A DNA stretch of 60,875 nt from Nitrospiraceae bacterium (GCA_035623075.1 DASPUC010000004.1:1-60875), one strand, 5' to 3'. Counted from the first letter of the stretch, positions 19,201-27,498 are shown. The notes: generated by a model from the sequence alone, not told the origin. Program-made: numbers and translations.

Positions 19201-19348
19201 CACCGGCATCGGATCCCAAGCCCAAAAACCTCTAGCGCGAGTCGTTGTCGGCGGTATGTTGACCGCGGCGGTCTTGATTTTGGTGGTCTTGCCGGTGTTG
19301 TATGAACTGGTGCACAGACGCGATAGGATGAACGATGAAAAGGAATAA
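16271..19348 (+). CDS. HME-type RND efflux pump, second tandem copy
   Basis: 1025 residues, identical in length to the preceding pump and clearly a paralogue, with long shared stretches such as YAFHILDVVAYPDPSPPMVE. The TM4 motif is DFGIIVD followed by AALIMVES (D392, D398, E405). The start overlaps the first pump stop. One adaptor and one outer-membrane factor serve two pumps, so the two may form a mixed trimer as MdtB/MdtC do, or act separately. Confidence 0.87.
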   Translation: MIVRLVEFALVQRALMLILGVVLFFGGLYAFHILDVVAYPDPSPPMVEVITQYPGWSAEEIERQVTIPIETALTGMPGLTDLRSLSIFGLSDIKFYFAFGTDYFKDRQEVLNRLAMMSFPESITPTLSPWWAIAEIYRYEMVGDDVSLTDLKTIQDWQLHREIKRVPGVVDVTAFGGTTKEYHVNVNPGALLSYGVTLPQVLGALTNSNANVGGNYLTVGSQNFNIRGLGLINNMDDIENVMVAEKDGTPIFVRNLGKVSLGHRIRLGKVGIDDRDDVVEGVVLLQRGYKAMAVLELLKNKVEELNAWKLPAGVKIKTFYDRTILIQTTIETVVDILISGMVLVFFILYVFLGHFRAALIVALTIPLSLLFTFAMMVLVGQSANLISLGAIDFGIIVDAALIMVESVFFHLAHPTGPHLTTPQHVIRAARQVGRPIFLSTAIIVVAFIPLFTMTGVPGKIFAPMSITYGFALVGALLIAFTLAPLLCSILLAGPIREQDTAVVRVVRRLYESVLKWALKHALFVVGLGLLLLIVAVGALQFVGGEFMPALEEGNLWVRATMPVDIAFEQAARLATEIRGIFRQFPEVANTVSQLGRPDDGTDPTSFFNAEFLVTLKPQRQWRSEIISKEKLVEEIESVLAQIPGITFNFSQMIQDNVQEAMSGVKGENSIKLFGSDLKVLEQAAVKIERAMKEVPGVKDLGIFRLMGQPNLLIKVDREACARYGLSVSDVNAVIQAAVGGQGVTRVFEGEMWFDLVVRFLPEYRQDVESIGNILVSTPEGAKIPLKQLALISTQAGAFIIYRENNERYIPIKFSVRGRDLESTVKQAQTTLGNRIQLPERYRIEWAGEYDQLKDEQKRLTIVVPLALVVILFLLYTTFDSVRDAFLVFATVPFALIGGVLSLVVTGTAFSISSAVGVISTLGVAILGGVLLISRIVEFRDTGIPLREAIIKGADVQMRPILMATLGAAIGLLPAALATGIGSQAQKPLARVVVGGMLTAAVLILVVLPVLYELVHRRDRMNDEKE

Positions 19349-20165
19349 CCGTATGCGCGGAATCACCGCACACGAAGGGAGACGCAGGATGCTGGTCGGT
19401 CTCGTCGCGGGATTTGTCCTCGGAGTGAGTACGCCGGCATGGGCGGTGCAAGACCAAAGTCGCTGGTTGGTGCCGGTCCAAATGCCGTACGAAGCCCCGC
19501 CGAAATCTCCGGACGTTCCGGACTTCTCGGTTCCTCCCAACAACAAAGCGCTGAGTCCCGAAGAGCTTCAGCGAGCCGAAGCCCTGTTGCCGTTGCTCGA
19601 AGGGAAACAGGAGTTTTGGGCGATGGGCGAATTCGTCCATCTCGGCGAACCGGTCGTGCCGGTTCTGGTCAAAGGGTTGACCATGCCGGGCCCGCGCCTC
19701 CGCTATAACACGATTGAAACTCTTTCGATGATGCATGCGACCGCGGCGGTCCCTTCCTTGCTCGCGACGGCCAAAGAACCCAATGAGATTCCTCGAGTTC
19801 GAGAGCATGCCTTGCGGGTGGCGGTGCGGCTGGACGCGTCGAAAACTCCTGAAGCGATAGCCGTGATGGCCAAGGATCAGAATTCTTCGATTCGCAAGGT
19901 CGCAGCGTTCGAATCGCGCTATGTCCGGGAAAAAGCCGTGATTCCAACCTTGATCGGAATGATCGCTGACGACGAACGGTTTGTGGGACTGACGGCGGTG
20001 CAATCCCTGTGGATTTTGACCAGACACGAGACAGAATTCCATGATTGGGATATATCAACCAAACAGGATCGGCAGGATTGGTCGGTCGAGTGGGTCGAGT
20101 GGTGGAACAGCACCAAGGACTCATTTGAGTTGCCGGAGTCGCGGCGGCCCGCGCCCGCTCGCTAG
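19335..20165 (+). CDS. HEAT-repeat secreted protein
   Basis: 276 residues. A basic N-terminus and hydrophobic segment (MLVGLVAGFVLGVSTPAWA) form a signal peptide. The mature part holds HEAT-like helical pairs (VVPVLVKGLTMPGPRLRYNT, AVPSLLATAKEP, KAVIPTLIGMIADD). ATG 19335 overlaps the pump gene by 14 nt; ATG 19389 has the better ribosome site (AAGGGAG) but would drop the positive charges before the signal peptide. Cotranscription with the efflux genes suggests a periplasmic accessory role, which is inference. Confidence 0.65.
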   Translation: MKRNNRMRGITAHEGRRRMLVGLVAGFVLGVSTPAWAVQDQSRWLVPVQMPYEAPPKSPDVPDFSVPPNNKALSPEELQRAEALLPLLEGKQEFWAMGEFVHLGEPVVPVLVKGLTMPGPRLRYNTIETLSMMHATAAVPSLLATAKEPNEIPRVREHALRVAVRLDASKTPEAIAVMAKDQNSSIRKVAAFESRYVREKAVIPTLIGMIADDERFVGLTAVQSLWILTRHETEFHDWDISTKQDRQDWSVEWVEWWNSTKDSFELPESRRPAPAR

Positions 20166-20182
20166 CTCCTGCCTTCGCGTGG

Positions 20183-20212
20183 TTGCAGGCTCGAAAAACC
20201 CTGTGTTATAGG
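20183..20212 (+). promoter_or_regulatory. Probable promoter of def
   Basis: TTGCAG (20183-20188), 18-nt spacer and TATAGG (20207-20212) lie upstream of peptide deformylase, with about 40 nt of leader. Confidence 0.4.
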
Positions 20213-20258
20213 ATTCAATCACGATAGATTCATACGCAAGCATGGTGTTAGCTCGAAT

Positions 20259-20789
20259 ATGGCACTGTTAAAAATTGCAAAGCTCGGAAATCCTGTGCTC
20301 CGGAAAGTGGCGGATCCAGTCGATCCCCGGGACATTAAGACTAAAGAGTTTCAACAACTCATCGATGATATGTTCGAGACGATGCTCGATGAGCCAGGGA
20401 TCGGCTTAGCGGCGCCGCAGGTCTCTCGTTCGATTCAGCTGACCGTGATGGGGTGCGAGGGTGAGGGGGGATTTCCCTCAACCGTCTTAATCAACCCCAC
20501 GATTGTCTATTACGGACCGCACCAAGTCGAAAATTGGGAGGGTTGCCTCAGTGTCGATGGCTTGCGGGGCAAAGTGACGAGACCGTCCATGGTTCGGGTT
20601 CAGGCTCTTGATCGCCAAGGTCGGATGCTTGATTTCGAAGCAACCGGTCTGTACGCGGTCTGCATCCAGCATGAACTGGATCATTTGATCGGGAAAGTAT
20701 TTTTAGACCGCATGACCGATCTGTCAACCCTCACGCAACTCAATGAATTCACGCATTACTGGCAGAAGGAGCCAGCCTCGGTCATTTGA
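20259..20789 (+). CDS. def: Peptide deformylase
   Basis: 176 residues, normal length. It removes the formyl group from the N-terminal Met of new proteins. The three metal-site motifs are intact: GIGLAAPQ (about 47-54), EGCLS (about 93-97) and HELDH (about 134-138), giving the Cys and two His metal ligands and the catalytic Glu. It begins ALLKIAKLGNPVLRKVADPV as usual. An ABC exporter gene follows after 27 nt. Confidence 0.97.
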   Translation: MALLKIAKLGNPVLRKVADPVDPRDIKTKEFQQLIDDMFETMLDEPGIGLAAPQVSRSIQLTVMGCEGEGGFPSTVLINPTIVYYGPHQVENWEGCLSVDGLRGKVTRPSMVRVQALDRQGRMLDFEATGLYAVCIQHELDHLIGKVFLDRMTDLSTLTQLNEFTHYWQKEPASVI

Positions 20790-20816
20790 GCTGATGGACA
20801 ACGGACTGATCAACTC

Positions 20817-22541
20817 GTGAAATCCCTCCTCCGCGTCCTCCAGTATCTCCGCCCCTACCGCCGACTGGCGTTGTTGACTTTGCTGGCAGCTGCCTCTGCA
20901 ACCGCCATGGAACTGCTCCCGCCCTGGCTGATCAAGGTAGTGATCGACGACGTGATCCAAGGTCAACAGATGTCTCTGCTACCCTGGGTCTTGGGTGGCT
21001 TGGTGGTGTCGTACGGTTTGAAAACCTCCTTCGCATCGCTCCGTATCCGACTCAACAACCGGTTGGAACAGACGGTCGTCCACGACTTGCGCAGTCATGT
21101 TTTCAGCTCCCTCCAACGACTGTCGATCAACTACTTCGAAAACCGCTCGACTGGCGAGATCATGTCGCGAGTGACGAACGATACCGAACATGTCGAACGG
21201 ATCTTCATCGACGGGCTTGAGGGGGCATTAACGGCCTCGCTGACCTTGATCGGCATCACGAGCATGCTTTTCGTTCTCAATTGGAAGCTTGCGGTTCTCT
21301 CGTTGCTGCCGATTCCTCTCCTGATGGTGTCGGCCAGTTGGTTTACAAGGACAGTACATGGCTACTATCATCATATCCGCAAGGTTTCAGGCGAACTCAG
21401 CAGCTACCTCCAGGACGCTCTCTCAGGGATCAGAGAGACGATGGGGTTCTCCAGGCAGAACTATGAGCAGCAACGATTCGATCGGTTGAGCCGAGCCTAC
21501 AGTGCCAGTAATCTCAAGGCGATGTACCTCTGGTCGCTGTACTCGCCGGGGATGATGTTCCTCGGCAGCGTGGGGACGGTCCTGATCCTCTGGTATGGCG
21601 CTGGGGAAGTGCGGGATGGTCGATTAACGTTGGGAGAACTGGTCCTCTTTCTGTCCTATCTCGCTTTATTTTACGTACCGATCAATCAGATTCATTCCGT
21701 GAACCACATGTTACAGCATGCGCTCGCGGCGAGCGAAAGGGTCTTTGAGGTCCTCGATACGATTCCCGACGTGCGCGACCGTCCGGGTGTCACGGCGCCG
21801 GTCAAGCGGGTGCGCGGCGAGGTCAAATGCGAGCAGGTGATGTTCCACTATCGTCCCGACGTGCCGGTCTTGAAGGGGCTGACGGTGTCGGTTCGTCCCG
21901 GAGAACGCGTGGCCCTTGTCGGACCGAGCGGGGCGGGGAAAAGCACGTTGGTGAAGCTGCTCATGCGGTTCTACGATGTGACGGGCGGGGCCATCTTGAT
22001 CGATGGAATCGACCTGCGCGATCTGCCGCTCCGCTATGTGCGAGATCACATCGGATTCGTTCAGCAGGAGCCCTTTTTGTTTAACGGATCCGTTCGGGAA
22101 AACATCCTCTACGGAAACCTTGCGGCGACCGAGCATCAACTTGAACTCGCGGCCCGTGCGGCAAGGGCTCACGAATTCATCGTCGGACTGCCGGAAGGCT
22201 ACGACACCTGGATCGGAGAACGGGGGATCAAGTTGTCTGTCGGCCAGAAGCAGCGGGTCTCGATCGCGCGCGTGCTGCTGAAGGATCCCCCGGTCGTGAT
22301 CTTCGATGAAGCGACGTCGAACATCGACACCGAAACCGAGGTGAAGATCAGAGAAGCATTGAATGAATTGACGAAAGGCCGAACAACTATCATCATCGCC
22401 CATCGACTGTCGACGTTGCACGACGCTGATCGCATTCTCGTCATGGATGAGGGGCGATTGGTGGAACAAGGACGGCATGATGAACTGCTCTCTCGAGGCG
22501 GCGTGTACGCGACTCTCTATGAGGCGCAGTTTCAAGTCTAG
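20817..22541 (+). CDS. ABC exporter, MsbA/lipid-A or multidrug type half-transporter
   Basis: 574 residues. An N-terminal six-helix membrane domain (about 1-300) is fused to an ATPase domain: Walker A GPSGAGKST, Q-loop VQQEPFLFNGSV, signature LSVGQKQRVSIARVLL (LSGGQ in most), Walker B VVIFDEATSNID, H-loop IIAHRLST. It acts as a homodimer in the inner membrane. GTG 20817 is the start. MsbA-like lipid flippase is likely, but drug or peptide export cannot be excluded. Confidence 0.82.
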   Translation: MKSLLRVLQYLRPYRRLALLTLLAAASATAMELLPPWLIKVVIDDVIQGQQMSLLPWVLGGLVVSYGLKTSFASLRIRLNNRLEQTVVHDLRSHVFSSLQRLSINYFENRSTGEIMSRVTNDTEHVERIFIDGLEGALTASLTLIGITSMLFVLNWKLAVLSLLPIPLLMVSASWFTRTVHGYYHHIRKVSGELSSYLQDALSGIRETMGFSRQNYEQQRFDRLSRAYSASNLKAMYLWSLYSPGMMFLGSVGTVLILWYGAGEVRDGRLTLGELVLFLSYLALFYVPINQIHSVNHMLQHALAASERVFEVLDTIPDVRDRPGVTAPVKRVRGEVKCEQVMFHYRPDVPVLKGLTVSVRPGERVALVGPSGAGKSTLVKLLMRFYDVTGGAILIDGIDLRDLPLRYVRDHIGFVQQEPFLFNGSVRENILYGNLAATEHQLELAARAARAHEFIVGLPEGYDTWIGERGIKLSVGQKQRVSIARVLLKDPPVVIFDEATSNIDTETEVKIREALNELTKGRTTIIIAHRLSTLHDADRILVMDEGRLVEQGRHDELLSRGGVYATLYEAQFQV

Positions 22542-22573
22542 CCTCGCAGTGGGCAATCGTTGCGGGTTCCCCG

Positions 22574-22813
22574 ATGACGTCGGTATACTTCCATTCGCTT
22601 CAGAAGAGTGAGCAGCTCATGGTGCTGATTTACGAGAGCGATCCGCTGGATGATGAACATGCCCGAGGAAATTTCTATCATGTCTGCCGTGGGCGGATCG
22701 ATCGAACCCCGTTAAGCGTCCCACCCGTTGAGCAGCCCTACGAATGTCCGCAGTGCGGGCTCGATCTCGAAGCGGAAGATTTTTGGATGGCGATGCAGAA
22801 GGGATCGGTATAG
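22574..22813 (+). CDS. Small cytoplasmic protein with one CxxC, unknown
   Basis: 79 residues ending with EQPYECPQCGLDLEAEDFW, a CxxC knuckle, plus an earlier Cys in YHVC. That would give three Cys and a His for a possible zinc site. ATG 22619 is an alternative start. It is followed after 6 nt by another small Cys-containing gene. I recognise no family. Confidence 0.45.
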   Translation: MTSVYFHSLQKSEQLMVLIYESDPLDDEHARGNFYHVCRGRIDRTPLSVPPVEQPYECPQCGLDLEAEDFWMAMQKGSV

Positions 22814-22819
22814 CGTCTT

Positions 22820-23029
22820 ATGACGAGCAGTGCTGGGCGGAAAACGGTGTCGGTTATGCGCGGCTTGATGATGCTGTGTGAGACGTGTCACCGTCAAGTC
22901 ATTGCGGAGAAGCTCGTAGACCACAAGAACTACGTGTCAGACCATGAAGCACTGTTCGACAGCATTTGTCCTGGTTGTATCGACATCAACCGTCCGCTGA
23001 TCGACGATATGCTGGGAAGTTCCGAGTAA
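22820..23029 (+). CDS. Small zinc-ribbon-like protein, unknown
   Basis: 69 residues with two CxxC pairs (CETC at about residues 20-23 and CPGC at about 50-53), fitting a four-Cys zinc ribbon. ATG 22820 is the longest start; ATGs at 22856, 22868 and 22871 are also possible and would keep both Cys pairs. Probably cotranscribed with the gene before it. Confidence 0.45.
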   Translation: MTSSAGRKTVSVMRGLMMLCETCHRQVIAEKLVDHKNYVSDHEALFDSICPGCIDINRPLIDDMLGSSE

Positions 23030-23040
23030 CCCACCGTCCC

Positions 23041-23379
23041 TTATTTGCAGACCTTCCCATCGAAGATCATACAGGTGGATTCGCCCCCCTTCACTTGCCA
23101 TGTTTTCAAGAGAGGAAGATTGTTGTCCCCGCGCATTTCGACGACGAAATCAACGAGCACACCTTGAGGTAATTTGTCGAGGTGTGGTTTGGCGGTTTCA
23201 CTGACTTCGATATAGAAGACTTTTGCGCTGGTTGAGATGAGAATTTGGTTTTTCTCCTTATCGATGAAGATCACGGGGCTATAGAAACTCCGTTCTTCAG
23301 CCATCGTGGGAGGAATGACGATGAGAAAGAGGAACCAGACAACCAGTGCTCCAATCGACAGGCCGCGGGTAATCTGCAT
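23041..23379 (-). CDS. Small secreted protein, unknown
   Basis: 112 residues with a signal peptide (LSIGALVVWFLFLIVIPPTMA). The mature part is a small beta-rich domain (NQILISTSAKVFYIEVSE) with two Cys near the C-terminus. ATG 23379 is chosen because GAGGAG precedes it; the upstream GTG 23388 is less likely. It lies 107 nt downstream of the JAMM peptidase gene and may be its own unit. Confidence 0.55.
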   Translation of the reverse strand: MQITRGLSIGALVVWFLFLIVIPPTMAEERSFYSPVIFIDKEKNQILISTSAKVFYIEVSETAKPHLDKLPQGVLVDFVVEMRGDNNLPLLKTWQVKGGESTCMIFDGKVCK

Positions 23380-23485
23380 GGTGAGCACTCCTCGGATGAA
23401 GGTAAATGATCGCGCATTATGGCATCCGGCTAAAAAGAAGGGAACAGGAAAATTGGGGCGCTTGTAGGTCGGAAACGAAGTGTAT

Positions 23486-23998
23486 TTATACGATCACAAC
23501 AGAGGCGGGAGAAACCGTTCCATCCTTGATCCAATAGGTCCGGACGTCCGGTTTACTCTTGTCCATCAATGAAATAAGGAGATAAGCGGGGATTGGTAAG
23601 TTGATCTTGGGCCAAATGTCCTCATAATCGGTGGCAATCTTAATATCGGTGACCGAAGGGCGCGCTGGATCGTGAGGATGAGAATGGTAGACGACTTGTA
23701 GATCCAGTTCTTTGTTCCGGATGTCCTTCTTCGCGGCGGAGAAGTCCTGCATGTCCATGACGAACGCGATTTCGGCCCGTTCCGCTGGAGACAGACGTTC
23801 CAGGTGTGCCGCTTTGGCAGGATCAAACGATGACAATTTCTCGGCTCCGTCCAGTGCCACAATGTTCGTGATGCGGTAAATCTCCGTGACCGTGCCATTC
23901 TTGCCGGCCAGAATCCCGCAGCATTCGTAAGGGTCCAACTCCCGAGCGTGGGCAATCATGCCGTCGATAATCTGTTGTGGAATGGACAGGTCTGGCAC
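23486..23998 (-). CDS. JAMM/MPN metallopeptidase (Mec/HcyD-like)
   Basis: 170 residues. The complete JAMM zinc site is visible: E25 in YECCGIL, H105-S-H107-P, S115 and D118 in HSHPHDPARPSVTD. Bacterial members of this kind (Mec of Mycobacterium, HcyD of Wolinella) hydrolyse bonds after the C-terminal glycine of small sulfur-carrier proteins, releasing cysteine or homocysteine, or trim the carrier tail. The gene is last in an operon that encodes two such carriers and two E1-like enzymes, starting 6 nt after the E1 gene, which strongly supports this job. It could equally serve in molybdopterin metabolism, but no moa/moe genes other than the E1s are here. Confidence 0.85.
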   Translation of the reverse strand: MPDLSIPQQIIDGMIAHARELDPYECCGILAGKNGTVTEIYRITNIVALDGAEKLSSFDPAKAAHLERLSPAERAEIAFVMDMQDFSAAKKDIRNKELDLQVVYHSHPHDPARPSVTDIKIATDYEDIWPKINLPIPAYLLISLMDKSKPDVRTYWIKDGTVSPASVVIV

Positions 23999-24004
23999 GG
24001 CTGA

Positions 24005-24808
24005 TTAAATGGTGCAGGTGACGGTGTAGTCACTGCTGAGGTCGGTAATCGTCGGTTTGGGACCACAGAGACGGCAGGCAGGATCCTTCGGGCGGCCGAC
24101 CTTCCTGAATTTCATCTCGAGGGCGTCGTAGATCAGGAGGCGATCTGCAAGTGTTTCACCGATGCCGAGAATCTCCTTAATGGCTTCCGACGCCTGCAAG
24201 ATTCCCATGGTTCCGGCGAGCACCCCAAGCACGCCGGCCTCCTGGCAATTTGGTACGAGACCTGCCGGAGGCGGTTCCGGATAGAGGCAACGGTAGCAGG
24301 GGTATCCTGCGTGCGGTTTGATCGTGGTCAATTGGCCCTCGAACCGGAACATGCTGGCAGAAATCAACGTTTTCTTGGCGAAGAAGCACGCATCGTTCAC
24401 AAGAAAGCGTGTCGTGAAATTGTCGGATCCGTCCAACACGACGTCGTAATCGGATATCAGTCCGACAATATTGTCGGCATCGACATTCATGTGATGCGCG
24501 TTGATCGTAATATCCGGGTTGAGTGCGGCAAGCGTTTTCTTTCCCGATTCGACCTTGGGGTGCCCCACGGTGGCAGTCGAGTGGAGAATTTGTCGCTGGA
24601 GATTGGAGAGATCCACTACATCGCCATCGACGAGACCGATCGTGCCGATCCCGGCGGCAGCCAAGTAGAGACCGGCCGGTGAGCCGAGCCCCCCCGCGCC
24701 GATCAGGAGTGCCTTCGCTTTCGCGAGCTTGAGCTGGCCCTTACCACCCACATCCTGGAGGATGATATGGCGGCTGTAACGCTGGATTTGTTGTTCGGTG
24801 AATTCCAT
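24005..24808 (-). CDS. E1-like sulfur-carrier adenylyltransferase (MoeB/ThiF/HesA family), copy 1
   Basis: 267 residues. Adenylates the C-terminal glycine of a ThiS/MoaD-type carrier. It has the ATP loop GAGGLGSPAGLYLAAAGIG, the DVVDLSNLQRQ stretch, DGSDNFTTRF and two zinc CxxC pairs (CYRC and CRLC). No rhodanese domain is fused, so the sulfur donor is elsewhere. It lies between the NIL protein and the JAMM peptidase genes, 88 nt after the former; that gap contains a heptamer repeat pair. It is a paralogue of the E1 at 26686-27498. Confidence 0.88.
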   Translation of the reverse strand: MEFTEQQIQRYSRHIILQDVGGKGQLKLAKAKALLIGAGGLGSPAGLYLAAAGIGTIGLVDGDVVDLSNLQRQILHSTATVGHPKVESGKKTLAALNPDITINAHHMNVDADNIVGLISDYDVVLDGSDNFTTRFLVNDACFFAKKTLISASMFRFEGQLTTIKPHAGYPCYRCLYPEPPPAGLVPNCQEAGVLGVLAGTMGILQASEAIKEILGIGETLADRLLIYDALEMKFRKVGRPKDPACRLCGPKPTITDLSSDYTVTCTI

Positions 24809-24815
24809 ATTGAAG

Positions 24816-24895
24816 ACGTTATACGTTAACCGTTGCTTGTGAACCGCAGAGACACATCCTTTACGGTTATCGATTCACGTTTAACGATTACCGAT
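24816..24895. repeat. Inverted pair of heptamer arrays (ACGTTAT/TAACGAT unit)
   Basis: Left array 24816-24836: ACGTTAT, ACGTTAA, CCGTTGC. Right array 24861-24895 in opposite sense: TTACGGT, TATCGAT, TCACGTT, TAACGAT, TACCGAT. Both keep exact 7-nt register. It fills the intergenic gap inside the sulfur-carrier operon. Confidence 0.65.
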
Positions 24896-24896
24896 T

Positions 24897-25139
24897 CTAC
24901 TCGACCACGTTCAGTTCGATCGGATCGACGAGACAGCCCTTTTTCCTCAGGCCGTCGACCGCCCGTTCAATTTCCGCCGTTTCACCCGAGAGCTCCACGT
25001 CGGCCCAGCCGGTCGTTTCACGGACATCCGCTCGGCGGACATTGGTCACGATGTTATATTCTCTGCCGATCTGATAGATGATCGGCTCTTTGACCTTGTC
25101 CTCCGGGAAGCGAATGTGAAACCGTAGATGTGACATCAT
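24897..25139 (-). CDS. NIL-domain protein
   Basis: 80 residues, essentially a single NIL domain (LRFHIRFPEDKVKEPIIYQI and later WADVELSGETAEIERAVDGL). NIL domains are small ferredoxin-fold ligand domains known from methionine importers (MetN) and archaeal homocysteine-synthesis proteins. The start overlaps the carrier stop by 1 nt, so it is coupled to the carrier gene. A sensor or chaperone role in Met/homocysteine synthesis is inference. Confidence 0.75.
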   Translation of the reverse strand: MMSHLRFHIRFPEDKVKEPIIYQIGREYNIVTNVRRADVRETTGWADVELSGETAEIERAVDGLRKKGCLVDPIELNVVE

Positions 25140-25411
25140 CAGCCTCCAGCAATTGCGGGGACGATCGACACTTCGTCGCCGTCTTTGAGTGAAGTGTCTT
25201 TCCCTTTGAGGAAACGGATATCTTCTTCGTTGACGTAGATGTTCACAAAACGCCGAAGCTCACCGGTATCGTCGCAGAGGCGGTCCTTTAAGCCCGGATG
25301 CGCGCTGTTTAGCGTCTCGATCATTTCCGAAATATTAGCGGCCTTGGCTTCGACTTCTCCCTGGCCCTTCGTCAATGGGCGCAAAGGAGTCGGGATGCGA
25401 ACTTTAATCAT
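25139..25411 (-). CDS. MoaD/CysO-like ubiquitin-fold sulfur carrier ending in Gly-Gly
   Basis: 90 residues with beta-grasp pattern ([40 protein letters not shown]) and C-terminus VPAIAGG, the exposed Gly-Gly needed for adenylation and thiocarboxylate formation. It resembles CysO, which feeds cysteine synthesis in Mycobacterium. It overlaps both the threonine synthase gene upstream (ATGA) and the NIL gene downstream. Confidence 0.87.
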   Translation of the reverse strand: MIKVRIPTPLRPLTKGQGEVEAKAANISEMIETLNSAHPGLKDRLCDDTGELRRFVNIYVNEEDIRFLKGKDTSLKDGDEVSIVPAIAGG

Positions 25412-26658
25412 GCGTCACCACCACCGTTTTTTCCCATCTTGAAAGTTTTCTCAAAGCTCACCAGGCTGGGTTGAATTCGGACAGGACGACCGACCGCTTC
25501 GATCACCGCTTCCTGGGTCTTGAGCCCGTTACCGGTAATGTAGGCGACCGTCACCTCATGTTTCTTGATGATCCCCTGCTTCACCAACTTCTTCAGGACG
25601 CCGATCGTCACACCGCCCGCTGTTTCCGCGAAGATGCCTTCGGTTTGTGCGAGCAGCTTGATCCCCTCGACGACTTCATCGTCGGACACCATGTCCATTG
25701 CGCCCTTACTTTCGGCCGTTGCTTTCAAGGCGTAGTAACCGTCGGCGGGGTTGCCGATGGCGAGCGATTTTGCAATGGTCTTCGGCTTCACAGGCTTGAA
25801 GAAATCGCGTCCGGCTTTGAAGGCGGTGGAGATCGGTGAGCAACCTTCCGCCTGGGCTCCATTGATCCTGGTCCGAACCGAATCGACCAAGCCGAGCGCG
25901 TGCATTTCATTCAGGCCTTTCCAGATTTTTGTCAGGAGTGAGCCAGAGGCCATCGGAATGACGACTTGGTCGGGCGTCCTCCAGCCCAGTTGCTCGACAG
26001 TTTCAAAGGCCAGCGTCTTCGAGCCCTCCGCATAGTAGGGCCGGATGTTGATATTGACGAAGGCCCAGCCGTGTTCGCCCGCAATTTCACTGCAGAGCCG
26101 GTTCACGTCGTCGTAGTTTCCCTCGACTTCGACGACGTGCGGTTTGTAGATCAGATTGCCCAGCACTTTCGCTGCTTCCAGGTCTCCGGGGATGAACACG
26201 TAACAATGCAAATTGGCCGCAGCGGCATGGGCCGAGACGGAATTTGCCAGGTTCCCAGTCGAAGCGCAGGCCACGGTTTCAAACCCCAGTTCACGGGCGC
26301 GGGTGAGTGCTACGGCCACAACGCGGTCTTTGAACGATAGGGTCGGATGGTTAACCGTATCGTTCTTGATGTAGAGCTCATCTAGGCCCAGGTAGGCTCC
26401 GAGGTTCTTGGCGCGCACCATGGGCGTCAGTCCGGCATGGGGACCGACGAAGTTGGTCCCTTCCACCGGCAACAGGTCGACGTACCGCCACATGCTGTGC
26501 GGTCCTTCTTCGATCTTCTGGCGCGAGATGGACTTCTTGATTTCCTCGTAGCTGTACTTCACCTCAAGCGGGCCAAAGCACATTTCACAGACGTGGATGG
26601 CTTTTGTCGGGTATTCTTTCCCGCACTCACGGCAGACCAGCGCTTTCATTTTGGCCAT
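25408..26658 (-). CDS. thrC: Threonine synthase (PLP fold II), sulfur-carrier associated
   Basis: 416 residues. It starts with a zinc ribbon (CRECGKEYP...CEMCFG), then the PLP-lysine motif HPTLSFKDR and the phosphate-binding STGNLAN stretch. Its normal reaction turns O-phosphohomoserine into threonine. Tight overlap with a sulfur-carrier gene raises the alternative that it, or a moonlighting activity, uses O-phosphohomoserine and carrier thiocarboxylate to make homocysteine; nothing in the sequence proves this. ATG 26658 has AAGGTGG upstream; GTG 26664 is the other option. Confidence 0.87.
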   Translation of the reverse strand: MAKMKALVCRECGKEYPTKAIHVCEMCFGPLEVKYSYEEIKKSISRQKIEEGPHSMWRYVDLLPVEGTNFVGPHAGLTPMVRAKNLGAYLGLDELYIKNDTVNHPTLSFKDRVVAVALTRARELGFETVACASTGNLANSVSAHAAAANLHCYVFIPGDLEAAKVLGNLIYKPHVVEVEGNYDDVNRLCSEIAGEHGWAFVNINIRPYYAEGSKTLAFETVEQLGWRTPDQVVIPMASGSLLTKIWKGLNEMHALGLVDSVRTRINGAQAEGCSPISTAFKAGRDFFKPVKPKTIAKSLAIGNPADGYYALKATAESKGAMDMVSDDEVVEGIKLLAQTEGIFAETAGGVTIGVLKKLVKQGIIKKHEVTVAYITGNGLKTQEAVIEAVGRPVRIQPSLVSFEKTFKMGKNGGGDA

Positions 26659-26685
26659 GATCACACCACCTTGAGAATGCTGTGG

Positions 26686-27498
26686 TTAAGGATGCACTGC
26701 ACAGCCGGCATACGGATCTCCATCGTCGAATAGTTCGGTAATCGTCGGATGGTCACTGCAGAGGGCACAGGTCGGATTACGACGCACCTTGATCTCTCGG
26801 AACTGGGTCTTGCGTGCGTCGAAGTCGAGCATGCGATTCGTCAACGGGTGACCGATACCGAGCACAAGCTTCAAAGCTTCGGTTGCTTGAATCGTGCCAA
26901 TAATCCCTGCGAGGACCCCGATGACACCCGCTTCCTGGCAGGACGCGACCAGTCCAGGCGGGGGCGGAGTCTTGAACACGCAACGAAAGCACGCAGATTT
27001 CTTCGGGATGATCGTGGTGACACGACCGTCGAACCGCAAGATACCTCCGTGGACCAACGGCTTGTCGGCAAAGAAGCAGGCATCGTTAATCAGAAACTTG
27101 GCGGTAAAGTTATCCACTCCGTCGATCACGACATCGTAATCATTGATGATCTTGAGTGCGTTGCCGGCGGTGAGTCGCTCTTCATACATCGAGACTGACA
27201 CGTCGGGGTTGAGGGCCTGAATCTTTTCTTTTCCGGAGACAACCTTGGGTCGGCCAACATCGGAGGTATGATGCAGAACCTGACGCTGGAGATTCGTCAG
27301 ATCGACCACGTCGCTATCGATCAAGCCGAGCGTGCCGACTCCAGCCGCAGCCAGATACAGAGCGGCAGGTGAGCCGAGTCCACCGGCGCCGACGATCAGA
27401 ATCTTCGCCTTCGCCAGCTTTTTTTGCCCCTTGCCTCCGACTTCCGGCAGCAGGATATGGCGGCTATAGCGGTTTATTTGCTCTTCGGTGAAGTCCAT
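26686..27498 (-). CDS. E1-like sulfur-carrier adenylyltransferase (MoeB/ThiF family), copy 2
   Basis: 270 residues, with the same plan as the copy at 24005-24808: N-terminal MDFTEEQINRYSRHILLPEV, ATP loop GAGGLGSPAALYLAAAGVG, DGVDNFTAKF and zinc pairs CFRC and CALC. The C-terminal tail DPYAGCAVHP is unlike the other copy. ATG 27498 is chosen by alignment with the paralogue. It sits between cysteine synthase and threonine synthase. Confidence 0.88.
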   Translation of the reverse strand: MDFTEEQINRYSRHILLPEVGGKGQKKLAKAKILIVGAGGLGSPAALYLAAAGVGTLGLIDSDVVDLTNLQRQVLHHTSDVGRPKVVSGKEKIQALNPDVSVSMYEERLTAGNALKIINDYDVVIDGVDNFTAKFLINDACFFADKPLVHGGILRFDGRVTTIIPKKSACFRCVFKTPPPPGLVASCQEAGVIGVLAGIIGTIQATEALKLVLGIGHPLTNRMLDFDARKTQFREIKVRRNPTCALCSDHPTITELFDDGDPYAGCAVHP

